Positions 6,985 to 15,141 of a DNA stretch of 64,000 nucleotides are shown piece after piece. Location of the stretch: contig JAXLRM010000003.1 of the NCBI GenBank assembly GCA_046331095.1, positions 930,001 through 994,000 of the forward strand, written 5' to 3'. Source of the stretch: JAIBAC01 sp046331095 (GTDB lineage Bacteria > Actinomycetota > Acidimicrobiia > UBA2766). Below the pieces are notes generated by a model, which had not been told where the DNA came from, ran no database searches, and worked only from the letters and a program-made list of their open reading frames with translations. Made by a program: the position numbers and the translations under genes. Each line of letters begins with the position of its first letter. The first letter of the stretch is position 1.

Positions 6985-8685
6985 ATGGACAGCCGGTACG
7001 ACTTCGTGATCGTCGGCGGCGGGCACAACGGCATGACGCTCGCTGCCTACCTCGCAAAGAGCGGGTACAGCGTGTGCGTGCTCGAGTCCCGCCTCGAGAT
7101 CGGCGGCGCCCAGGAGAACGTCGAACCCAAGCCCGGCTTCCGCATCGACCCCCACGCGTCGGTCCTCTACGGCGGCGCCGCCCCCGGCTTCGAGCAGCTC
7201 GAGCTGCACAAGTACGGGTTCCGGATGGAGTACTGGGGCCAGTACGGCATGGGCCTCAGCTCCGACAACCGCGCGTTCGTGAGCGGCAACCGCTGGAACT
7301 ACAAGGAGGCCGCCGAGACGCTGCGGCCCTTCTCCGAGCGCGATGCCGACCTGTGGAGCGGGATGATGGGCTTCATCTTCCCCCACCTCAAGGACATCCT
7401 GCGCTCCACCTTCTGGACCCCGCCCTACCCCCAGCACCTCGACGTGGAGCAGAAGGACCTGCCCTGGGTCAAGACCTGGAACGAGGCGTCCGGCGGCGCG
7501 CTGCCCTCGAACTTCTTCGACGGCTCCCTCGTCGACGTCGCCGACGAGCTCTTCGAGTACGGCGGCCTCAAGGCGATGATGGGCATCGGGGCCTGGTACT
7601 CGGGCGCCGCGCCGACCTGGGACGGAATGGCCGCGCAGGCGATGGGCTCCTACCTCCTCGCCGCGTACAGCTCGGGAGCGCCCAAGGGCGGCATGCACAC
7701 CTACGCCCACGCGATCGCCCGCTGCGCGATCGCGCACGGCGCCCGCGTGCTCGTGAACTGCCCCGTCGAGGAGATCGTGATCCAGGACGGCCGTGCCCGC
7801 GGCGTCGTCCTCGCCGACGGCTCCGCGGCAGCCGGCAAGACGATCTGGGCCGACAAGGCCGTCATCTCCGGCATCGACGTGCAACAGACCTTCCAACGCC
7901 TCGTCGGGCCCAAGCACGTCGGCCCCGGCTTCATGCAGAACATCTCCGACATCAGCCTCAAGGGCGGCAGCCTCTACGTGCTCCACGTCGTCTGCCGTGA
8001 GCTGCCCCGCTACATCGGCCAGGCCCAAGAGGTCGTCGAACGCATGGGCTACCCGGGCTCGGTGCTCTACCCCTGTGACGACTGGGACAGCGTGATCGTG
8101 CAGATGCGCGACATCTACTCCCGCAAGAAGACCCCGACGGGACCGCGCAGCATCGCGCCGCTGCCGGTGTTGATGCCCACCACCTACGACCGCAGCCGTG
8201 CGCCCGAGGGCTACAACATCCTCTCGCCGATCTACATCGAGCTGCCCCCGCCCGAGTACCACGTCGAGGGTCCGGACGCGGCCAACATCGAGAAGGAGCA
8301 GATCAAGCGCGAGATGCTCGACATGCTCGAGGGCTTCGCCCCGAACATGACCGGCGACAACATCGTCGACGTCTACGTCAACACCCCTCAGGACTCCGAG
8401 TTCCGCAACGCCGGACTCGTCGGCGGGAACTGGTACGCCACCCGCCACTGCGAGGACCAGTGGTGGACCCAGCGGCCCCTGCCCGAGCTGAGCCGCTACC
8501 GCACCCCCGTCGAGGACCTCTACCTGTGCCACCAGACGTCGTTCCCCGGCGGGCTGTGCCTGATGGCGGTCGCCTACAACCTCATGCACATCCTCATCGA
8601 CGACGGCAAGGTCGAACCGGCGAGCTGGTGGTACCCGTCGCCGTGGCACATAAGCGACGAAGGCAACCGGGTAGCGGCGAGCTGA
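6985..8685 (+). CDS. Phytoene-desaturase-like FAD-dependent oxidoreductase, type A (copy 2)
   Basis: A 566-aa flavoprotein opening with YDFVIVGGGHNGMTLAAYLA and ESRLEIGGA, and ending with LYLCHQTSFPGGLCLMAVAYN, the type A signature also present at 2466. The ATG at 6985 has GGAG 8 nt upstream. It is the first gene of the long rightward operon and is followed 40 bp later by a type B enzyme, so the A-then-B order of the leftward operon is repeated. Codon use is uniform and C/G-ending, unlike its patchy paralogue. Substrate unknown; the family acts on isoprenoid, retinoid or other lipid-like molecules. Confidence 0.88.
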   Translation: MDSRYDFVIVGGGHNGMTLAAYLAKSGYSVCVLESRLEIGGAQENVEPKPGFRIDPHASVLYGGAAPGFEQLELHKYGFRMEYWGQYGMGLSSDNRAFVSGNRWNYKEAAETLRPFSERDADLWSGMMGFIFPHLKDILRSTFWTPPYPQHLDVEQKDLPWVKTWNEASGGALPSNFFDGSLVDVADELFEYGGLKAMMGIGAWYSGAAPTWDGMAAQAMGSYLLAAYSSGAPKGGMHTYAHAIARCAIAHGARVLVNCPVEEIVIQDGRARGVVLADGSAAAGKTIWADKAVISGIDVQQTFQRLVGPKHVGPGFMQNISDISLKGGSLYVLHVVCRELPRYIGQAQEVVERMGYPGSVLYPCDDWDSVIVQMRDIYSRKKTPTGPRSIAPLPVLMPTTYDRSRAPEGYNILSPIYIELPPPEYHVEGPDAANIEKEQIKREMLDMLEGFAPNMTGDNIVDVYVNTPQDSEFRNAGLVGGNWYATRHCEDQWWTQRPLPELSRYRTPVEDLYLCHQTSFPGGLCLMAVAYNLMHILIDDGKVEPASWWYPSPWHISDEGNRVAAS

Positions 8686-8725
8686 GCGCCGCAACGAGCA
8701 TCCGAGCGGATCCGAGGAGAGACCG

Positions 8726-10387
8726 ATGAGCGATTTCGTGAGCTACGTCCCGCCGGAGCGTCCGGTGCCCGAGTGGCCCGACAAGACCACCTACGACGCC
8801 GTCATCATCGGCGCCGGGCCCAACGGCCTCATCGCCGGCGCCTACCTCGCCCGCGCGGGCATGAAGGTGTGCGTCGTCGAGCGCCGCTACGAGATCGGCG
8901 GCGGCCTCGCGACCGAGGAGATCCTCTTCCCCGGCCACTACTCCAACCCCCACGCCATCTATCACATGATGGTCGACTACATGCCGCCGATGAAGGACCT
9001 CGGCCTCGACAAGCACGGCCTCAACTTCGTGTCGCCGAACGCGCAGACCGCCGCCGTCTTCGACGACGGCACGTCGCTGCTCATGTGCCGGATGCTCGAG
9101 GACACCAAGGACTCGATCGCGAAGTTCTCCGAGAAGGACTCGTTCACGTTCGGCCGTGTGATGCGCCAGTGGCGCCGCCTCGTGCAGGAGCTCGTGGCGC
9201 CGGCCACGTATCTGCCGCCGATGGCGCCGCTCGACCTGATCGAGGCGATGGAGCGCACCGAGATCGGACGCGAGCTGCTCGAGATCACCGAGAAGAGCCC
9301 CGTCGAGATCATCACCGAGACCTTCGAGAGCCCCAAGGTCCAGGCGCTGATGCTCTACGTGAGCTGCATGTGGGGCCTCGACCCGACCGACACCGGGCTC
9401 GGGTTCATGGTCCCCCTGCTCGTGGACCGCACGATGCACAAGGCGCAGTGCTTCGGCGGGTCGCACCGCATGGCCGCCGCGCTCGCCCGTGAGGTGGTCC
9501 AAAACGGCGGCTCGGTCCTCGACACCGCCGAGGTCGTCGACATCCGCATCGAGGACGGCCACGTCACCGGCATCGACATGGAGGACGGCAAGCAGATCGA
9601 CGCCGGCATCGTGATGTCGAGCCTCGACCCCCAGACCACGTTCCAGAAGCTCGTCGGCGAGGAGCACCTCGACGTCGGCCTCAAGCAGTCGGTGGCGGGC
9701 TGGGAATGGGAGAAGTGGAGCTTCTGCACCACCCACGCCGTCCTCGACGGCCGCCCCGACTACGACACCGACGACCCGTGGGTGAACGAGGCGTTCATGA
9801 CCGTCGTCGGGCTCTCGACACCCGAGGACCTGCTGTCGTTCTGGGACGGCGTGCGGGCGGGCCGCATCGGCGACAGGGTCATCGGCCACGCCACCTGTGA
9901 GACGATATACGACCCGACGCTTTCGAAGGTCCCGGGCCACGAGGTCGGCTTCCTCCAGATCCACGCCCCCTACGAGATCGAGGGCGGCTGGGACACCCGC
10001 ACCGCCGACGTCGAGGAGCTCATCCTCAACCAGTGGAAGAAGGCAGCGCCCAACCTCGACGTCCTGCAGTCCCACACCGAGACGCCGGTCGACATCGAGC
10101 GGCGCATCCCGAACATGAAGCGCGGCTCGATCAAGCACGGCGACTACAACGCCCTGCAGATGGGCACGTTCCGCCCCAACGAGGACTGCTCTTCGTCGCG
10201 GACGCCGATCGATGGCCTCTACGTCTGCGGTGCCTCGACCTATCCGGGCGGCCTCATCATCGGCGGCCCCGGCTACATCGCCGCGAACATCGTCGCCGAG
10301 GACGCCGGGCTCGACAAGTGGTGGACGGTTCCCGACTACGTCGCCCGCTACCGCGACACCTACATGGAGCTGCACGACGTCGACTGA
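8726..10387 (+). CDS. Phytoene-desaturase-like FAD-dependent oxidoreductase, type B (copy 2)
   Basis: A 553-aa flavoprotein with VIIGAGPNGLIAGAYLARAG, ERRYEIGGG, and the type B C-terminal motifs RGSIKHGDYNALQMG and GLYVCGASTYPGGL. It aligns end to end by eye with the gene at 787, including IPNMKRGSIKHGDYN against IPNMVRGSIKHGDYN. A GGAGAG ribosome site precedes the ATG. It follows the type A gene and precedes a small coiled-coil protein. A and B enzymes always adjacent suggests a heteromeric complex or consecutive steps; that is inference. Confidence 0.88.
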   Translation: MSDFVSYVPPERPVPEWPDKTTYDAVIIGAGPNGLIAGAYLARAGMKVCVVERRYEIGGGLATEEILFPGHYSNPHAIYHMMVDYMPPMKDLGLDKHGLNFVSPNAQTAAVFDDGTSLLMCRMLEDTKDSIAKFSEKDSFTFGRVMRQWRRLVQELVAPATYLPPMAPLDLIEAMERTEIGRELLEITEKSPVEIITETFESPKVQALMLYVSCMWGLDPTDTGLGFMVPLLVDRTMHKAQCFGGSHRMAAALAREVVQNGGSVLDTAEVVDIRIEDGHVTGIDMEDGKQIDAGIVMSSLDPQTTFQKLVGEEHLDVGLKQSVAGWEWEKWSFCTTHAVLDGRPDYDTDDPWVNEAFMTVVGLSTPEDLLSFWDGVRAGRIGDRVIGHATCETIYDPTLSKVPGHEVGFLQIHAPYEIEGGWDTRTADVEELILNQWKKAAPNLDVLQSHTETPVDIERRIPNMKRGSIKHGDYNALQMGTFRPNEDCSSSRTPIDGLYVCGASTYPGGLIIGGPGYIAANIVAEDAGLDKWWTVPDYVARYRDTYMELHDVD

Positions 10388-10426
10388 GGCAGAGCTCAAC
10401 GAACTAAGAGGGGAAAGGAAGCGACC

Positions 10427-11059
10427 ATGAAGCTGAAGTCACGAGGGTTGGGCCGCAAGGAGCTCATCATGGACTTCCGTGAGTACACGGTGGTCCGCCA
10501 GGGCAACGAGATCCTCATCGTCGGGACGATCCGCGAGCCCGTGCACTGGGACTTCACGATCACCATGTGCGAGGACGACCTCGCCGGCGTCGCCAAGGTC
10601 GCGCTGATGAAGCCGACCATGGGCCTGCTGTTGCGCTCGGCGTTCAAGCGCAACAAGTCGGCGCACTGGAGCGTGGACCGCAAGACCCAGATCGCCCAGG
10701 CGAAAGAGGCGCGCGTCGAGATGCTCGAAAAGCGCGCCGCCGCGGCGGAGAAGGAAGCCGAGTCCGCCGAGGCGCCGCTCTCGCGCAGCGAGGCGCGCAA
10801 GCAGGCCAAGGCGGCCAAGAAGGCCGAGAAGGAAGCGGCTGCCGCCGAGAAGGCAGCGGCGGCCGAGGCCGAGAAGGCAGCGGCGGCCGAGGCCGAGAAG
10901 GCAGCGGCGGCCGAGGCCGAGAAGGCAGCGGCGGCCGAGGCCGAGAAGGCCGAAGCTGCCGAGCCGGCCACGCCCGAGGCCAAGACGCCCGAGGCCAAGG
11001 CCAAGACGCCCGACGCCAAGGCCGGCGACGCCGAGCTCGAAGAGGTCGAGACGGCCTGA
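10427..11059 (+). CDS. Unrecognised protein with Ala/Lys/Glu coiled-coil tail
   Basis: A 210-aa protein I do not recognise. The first ~75 residues look globular (FREYTVVRQGNEILIVG, EPVHWDFTITMCEDDLAGVAK, ending in a basic segment LRSAFKRNKSAHW). The rest is a long charged helix rich in Ala, Glu and Lys, including four perfect 8-residue repeats (EKAAAAEA), then a Pro/Lys tail (TPEAKTPEAKAK). A GGAAAGGAAG ribosome site precedes the ATG. It sits between FAD oxidoreductases in the same operon. The N-terminal domain could be a partner subunit and the tail a spacer or scaffold, but no function can be assigned. Confidence 0.75.
   Translation: MKLKSRGLGRKELIMDFREYTVVRQGNEILIVGTIREPVHWDFTITMCEDDLAGVAKVALMKPTMGLLLRSAFKRNKSAHWSVDRKTQIAQAKEARVEMLEKRAAAAEKEAESAEAPLSRSEARKQAKAAKKAEKEAAAAEKAAAAEAEKAAAAEAEKAAAAEAEKAAAAEAEKAEAAEPATPEAKTPEAKAKTPDAKAGDAELEEVETA
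10847..10942 (+). repeat. Four perfect 24-bp tandem repeats inside the coiled-coil gene
   Basis: The 24-bp unit begins GAGAAGGCAGCG and ends GCGGCCGAGGCC. It occurs at 10847-10870, 10871-10894, 10895-10918 and 10919-10942 without a mismatch. Each encodes EKAAAAEA. Perfect copies suggest recent slippage and probable length variation between strains. Confidence 0.9.
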
Positions 11060-11117
11060 GGTCCTCCTCAGGCGACACACCAGCCGGACGATTCAACCGG
11101 ACGATCCAGGGGGAGAT

Positions 11118-12596
11118 GTGACCGAGTCCTACGACGCCATCGTGGTCGGGGCGGGCTACGGCGGAGTGACCGCCGCCGCACTGTGCGCCAAGGCGGGCAT
11201 GCGTGTCCTGCTCGTCGACAAGAACAACCAGGCGGGGGGCAAGGCCCAGACGATCCGCCGCCGCGGCTACGCCTACGAGATGTGGCCGGTGCTGAGCCTG
11301 CCCGCCGGCGAGTCGCGTTTCCACGACCTCGTCGCCGAGCTCGGCATCGAGGACGACGCCCCGCTCATCGTGCCCGAGGGCGACAAGGCCATCGAGCTCA
11401 AGTACCTGCGCTCCGACGGGGAGTGGCGCAGCTACATCGGCCCGTCCAAGCAGGCCGAGGACCCCCTCGCCCTCGACCGCCTCGAGGACACCTTCGGGGT
11501 CGGCCCCGACGACGTCCAGAAGATGCTGGTGATGATGGGCCAGATCTTCACTCTGACCGAGGAGGACCTCGACGGCCTCGACGAGACCGGCATGCTGCCG
11601 TGGATGCGCAGCTTCGGCGTCGCCGAACCCGTGATCGCCTACATGTCGGCGATGCTCAACCTCATCTTCGTGGCGCCCGTCGACCTGATCCCGGCATCGG
11701 AGGGGATCCGCACGATGCGCCAGCTCTTCCTCGGCGGCGGCGGCCGCTACCACCGCGGCGGCTACGGGCGCGTCGCCGAGGTCGCGGCGGAATACGTCGA
11801 GGCCCACGGCGGCACGTTCCTGACCGGCACCCGCGTCGACAAGATCATCGTCGAGGACGGCCGCGCCGTCGGCATCTGGACCGACGCCGGCGAGTTCCGC
11901 GCCCCGATCGTGATCTCCAACGCGGGGATCCAGCCGACGGTGCTCAAGCTCGTCGAAGAGGACGACGTGCCCGAGGACTACCTCAAGTGGGTCGACAAGC
12001 TCGAGCCCGGCCTCGGCATGGTCGGCGTGCGCTACTTCCTCGACGAACCGGTGCTCGAGACCGGCATGATCGTGGCCTTCAGCGACGAGTCGTGGTGGGA
12101 CACCGAACGCTACGAGGCGGTCCAGGACGGCGAATGGCCCGACGTGCCGCTCGTGTTCGCGGCGGTGATCACCGAGTACGACCCCGACCTGGCGCCCGAC
12201 GGGCATCAGATCATCCTCGTCGGCCTGCTCGGCTCACCCGACCCCAAGGCCGACCTCAACCGCGAGGTCATCGAACGCGGCGAGGCCGCGATCGCGAAGA
12301 TGTGGCCCAAGATCGGCGACCACGTCATCCGCCGCGAGCCGTACACGGCGGCGGCGGTGTCGAACATGACCCGCGACTCCGTCGTCGCGGGCCAGGGCGG
12401 CGAGTGCATCGGCCTGTCCCAGATCATCGGCCAGTGCGGCCAGTCCAAGCCGTCGGCGAAGACCCCGATCCCGGGCCTGTACCTCGTCGGCACCGACGCC
12501 GGCGGCTACGGCTGCGGCACCCACCAGGCCGTGGACTCGGGCTTCAACGTCGCGGCGATGGTGATCGAGGAGTGGAAGTCGACGGTGCCGGTATGA
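11118..12596 (+). CDS. FAD-dependent oxidoreductase, CrtI-like, divergent type C
   Basis: A 492-aa flavoprotein starting at a GTG behind GGGGGAG. The N-terminal fold is AIVVGAGYGGVTAAALCAKAG, followed by DKNNQAGGK, and the C-terminus has GLYLVGTDAGGYGCGTHQAVDSG, the FAD-contact segment of phytoene-desaturase-like enzymes. It lacks both the type A (CHQTS.PGG) and type B (CGAS.YPGG) signatures, so it is a third kind. Its stop overlaps the start of the next oxidoreductase (ATGA). The role is probably another oxidation step on the same substrate; inferred only from context. Confidence 0.85.
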   Translation: MTESYDAIVVGAGYGGVTAAALCAKAGMRVLLVDKNNQAGGKAQTIRRRGYAYEMWPVLSLPAGESRFHDLVAELGIEDDAPLIVPEGDKAIELKYLRSDGEWRSYIGPSKQAEDPLALDRLEDTFGVGPDDVQKMLVMMGQIFTLTEEDLDGLDETGMLPWMRSFGVAEPVIAYMSAMLNLIFVAPVDLIPASEGIRTMRQLFLGGGGRYHRGGYGRVAEVAAEYVEAHGGTFLTGTRVDKIIVEDGRAVGIWTDAGEFRAPIVISNAGIQPTVLKLVEEDDVPEDYLKWVDKLEPGLGMVGVRYFLDEPVLETGMIVAFSDESWWDTERYEAVQDGEWPDVPLVFAAVITEYDPDLAPDGHQIILVGLLGSPDPKADLNREVIERGEAAIAKMWPKIGDHVIRREPYTAAAVSNMTRDSVVAGQGGECIGLSQIIGQCGQSKPSAKTPIPGLYLVGTDAGGYGCGTHQAVDSGFNVAAMVIEEWKSTVPV

Positions 12597-14164
12597 CCCC
12601 GCCTGTGACCAAGACCGACAAGTACGACGCGATCGTCCTCGGAGGGGGGCCCAACGGGCTCATCTGCGGGGCGTACCTCGCCAAGGCGGGCGCAAAGGTC
12701 CTGCTGATCGAACGCCGCCACGAGACCGGCGGCGGCCTCAACACCGACGAGTACTACGGGTTCCGCCTCAACCTGCACGCCATCTACCACATGATGAGCG
12801 ACGTGATGCCGGCGTACCGCGACCTGAACCTGGCGGACTTCTCGCTGCGCTACGTGTACCCCCACGTGTCGGTCGCGTTCCCGTTCTCCGACGGCAAGGC
12901 GCTCTGTTTCACGCGTGACCTCGACGAGACCGTCGCCTCGATCGGCACGGTCAGCGACCACGACGCCGACTGCTTCCGCCGGATGTGGACCGAGTTCCAG
13001 CCGATGCTGGACGACTACATCATCCCGCTCACCTACAAGCTGCCCCTGCCCGTCGTCGACCAGATCGTCGAGATCGGCCAGACCCCCGTCGGCGAGGCAC
13101 TCAACGACATCAGCGAGCTCAGCCCGATCGAGATGCTCGACCACTACGGCTTCACCGACCCGCGGGTTCGTATGGCGCTGCTGTCGTTCCCGGGCATGTG
13201 GGGCTTCCACCTCGAGGACCCCCTCGGCTACCTGTACCCGGTCTACCTGTGCCGCCTGATCAACGCGGGCCTCGTCAAGGGCGGCTCGCACCGGCTCTCC
13301 TCCGCGCTGTACCGCGTGTTCGTGAGCAACGGCGGTGAGATCCTCGACGACTCCGAGGTGACCAAGATCCACTTCGACGGCGACCGCGCCGCCGCTGTCG
13401 AGGTCGCCGACGGGCACCGATTCGAGGCGAAGGCGATCGCGTCGACGCTGAACCCCGAGCAGACGTTCGTGAACCTCGTCGGCGCCGACAACCTGTCCGA
13501 CGACCTGCGCTACGCGGTCGAGGGCTGGGAGTGGGAAGAGCGTTCGCTCTTCGGCCTCCACCTCGGCATCCAGGGCGAGGCGACCTATCGCCACCCCGAG
13601 CAGCGGGTCAACGACGCGATGATCGCGTTCTTGGGCATCGAGACCGAGGACGACCTCCACGCCCACTTCGAGCGGGTCGACGCCGGCACCGCCACGGGCG
13701 ACGAGTGGATCCACGTCACGATCCCGAGCCGCCACGACCGCTCGATGGCGCCCAAGGGCCACGAGATCGTGCGCGCCGAACAGGTCGTGCTCTTCGACGA
13801 GGACTGGGACACCAACGCCAAGCGCTTCGGCGACGACTGCCTCGCGTTGTTGGAGCGCCACGTCGACCTCGGCAAGGTCGTGCTGCGCCGCGAGTACCCG
13901 CCGACGCACATCGAGAAGAAGCTGCACACGATGAAGCGCGGCTCGATCAAGCACGGCTCCTACACGAACCTGCAGATGGGCTTCAACCGCCCGAACGACC
14001 AGTGCTCGCAGGTGCAGACGCCGATCCCGGGCCTGTACACGTGTGGGGCGTCGAACTACGCGGGTGGCATGATCATCGGCGGCCCCGGCTATCTGGGCGC
14101 CCACGTGGTCGGCGACGCGTTGGGCCTCGACATGCCCGGCGACGTCGTACAGGGACAAGACTGA
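12593..14164 (+). CDS. Phytoene-desaturase-like FAD-dependent oxidoreductase, type B (copy 3)
   Basis: A 523-aa flavoprotein with AIVLGGGPNGLICGAYLAKAG, ERRHETGGG and the type B C-terminus MKRGSIKHGSYTNLQMG, GLYTCGASNYAGGM and GGPGYLGAH. The ATG at 12593 overlaps the upstream stop. It is more distant from the genes at 787 and 8726 than they are from each other: its substrate-side residues differ and it lacks the longer C-terminal tail. Here the type B gene is paired with the type C enzyme instead of type A. Substrate unknown. Confidence 0.87.
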   Translation: MTPPVTKTDKYDAIVLGGGPNGLICGAYLAKAGAKVLLIERRHETGGGLNTDEYYGFRLNLHAIYHMMSDVMPAYRDLNLADFSLRYVYPHVSVAFPFSDGKALCFTRDLDETVASIGTVSDHDADCFRRMWTEFQPMLDDYIIPLTYKLPLPVVDQIVEIGQTPVGEALNDISELSPIEMLDHYGFTDPRVRMALLSFPGMWGFHLEDPLGYLYPVYLCRLINAGLVKGGSHRLSSALYRVFVSNGGEILDDSEVTKIHFDGDRAAAVEVADGHRFEAKAIASTLNPEQTFVNLVGADNLSDDLRYAVEGWEWEERSLFGLHLGIQGEATYRHPEQRVNDAMIAFLGIETEDDLHAHFERVDAGTATGDEWIHVTIPSRHDRSMAPKGHEIVRAEQVVLFDEDWDTNAKRFGDDCLALLERHVDLGKVVLRREYPPTHIEKKLHTMKRGSIKHGSYTNLQMGFNRPNDQCSQVQTPIPGLYTCGASNYAGGMIIGGPGYLGAHVVGDALGLDMPGDVVQGQD

Positions 14165-14212
14165 GCTGACCCGTCGCCGGCCCGACGACGCCGCCAACGA
14201 GGAGTACGAGAC

Positions 14213-15133
14213 ATGACAGAGCGGATCTGGCTGGCAACCGACGACGGAGTGGTCGTGGTCGATCCCTCCGGTGGGATCCTCGAACAGCACTTCGCCGGGT
14301 CGAAGGCGACCGCGGTCGACGCCCGTGACGGCGTAGTCGCGGTGCGCGTCGAGGGCGTCGGGGTGCAGCGCCGCAGCGGCTCCGGCGGCGAGTGGGAGTC
14401 ACTCGGGTTCGCCGACGCGAACGTGTGGACGGTGCGGGTCGCCGACGGCGGCGCCGTGTACGCGGGTCTGGAGCCCCCGACGCTGTGGCGTCTCGGTGAC
14501 GGTCCCGCCGTCGAGTTGGACCTCACCGGCGTCGAGGGGCACTCGTTCTGGCACTCCCCGTGGGGGCCGGCCAACGTGAACTGCGTCATCGTCGACGGTG
14601 ACCGTCTCGTCGTCGGCGTCGAAGTCGGCGGGGTCGCGGTTTCCGGCGACGGCGGCAAGTCCTGGGATGCCCGCAACGAGGGCCTCTACGAGGACGTGCA
14701 CCACGTCGTCGCCGACGCGGCGAACCTGTACGCCACGACGGGGATGGGCTTCCACCGCAGCACCGACGAGGGCCGGACCTGGACCTGGGAGAACGACGGC
14801 ATCGACCGGGGCTACTCCCAGGGCCTCGCGCTGTGCGGCTCCCGGATCGTGATGGCGTCGGCTTCGGGGCCGCCTCCGATATGGGAGGCCGGCGGGCCCG
14901 AGGCGGCGATCTTCGTCGCCGACACGTCGGCAACGCCTCTGGACTGGCGCACCGCGACCGAGGCCTTCAAGGGCAACGTCGAACGCGGCGCCCTGCAGGC
15001 AGGCGGGTCCCTCGTCGTGGCCGCCACGACGGCCGGTGAGCTGTTGGTGAGCACCGACGGCGCCGAAACGTTCGAGATGGTCCGCGACGGCCTGGCCCCG
15101 GTCACGGCCGCCGCCGTCGAGATCGTGAGCTGA
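14213..15133 (+). CDS. BNR/sortilin-type beta-propeller protein
   Basis: A 306-aa all-beta protein with repeated Asp-box motifs: VSGDGGKSWD, STDEGRTWTW and VSTDGAETFE, spaced about 50-110 residues apart. These sit in loops of sialidase/VPS10/Ycf48-like propellers. It has no signal peptide, so it probably stays in the cytoplasm, which is unusual for sialidase-like propellers and argues for a binding, assembly or lyase-type role. GAGGAG precedes the ATG. It lies between the oxidoreductases and the crotonase in one operon. I would not call it a glycosidase. Confidence 0.75.
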   Translation: MTERIWLATDDGVVVVDPSGGILEQHFAGSKATAVDARDGVVAVRVEGVGVQRRSGSGGEWESLGFADANVWTVRVADGGAVYAGLEPPTLWRLGDGPAVELDLTGVEGHSFWHSPWGPANVNCVIVDGDRLVVGVEVGGVAVSGDGGKSWDARNEGLYEDVHHVVADAANLYATTGMGFHRSTDEGRTWTWENDGIDRGYSQGLALCGSRIVMASASGPPPIWEAGGPEAAIFVADTSATPLDWRTATEAFKGNVERGALQAGGSLVVAATTAGELLVSTDGAETFEMVRDGLAPVTAAAVEIVS

Positions 15134-15141
15134 GGCCGGCG

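Noticed and set aside
8594..10399. A 600-codon open frame antisense to the type B oxidoreductase, with similar long antisense frames at 6895-8694, 12506-14290 and 42391-44661
   Set aside because: Their translations are His/Arg/Asp-rich without motifs, and they mirror well-supported genes. Long antisense frames are expected where third positions are almost always C or G.
10847..10942. Short regular repeats considered as a CRISPR array
   Set aside because: The units are contiguous with no spacers, are in frame, and encode a coiled coil.
11183..12592. A long in-frame extension upstream of the oxidoreductase at 12593
   Set aside because: It is Arg/Pro-rich shadow sequence of the gene at 11118 in another frame. 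The ATGA overlap gives the natural start.
14213..15133. Calling the propeller protein a sialidase
   Set aside because: Asp boxes alone are shared by many propellers. The catalytic residues of sialidases and a signal peptide were not seen.
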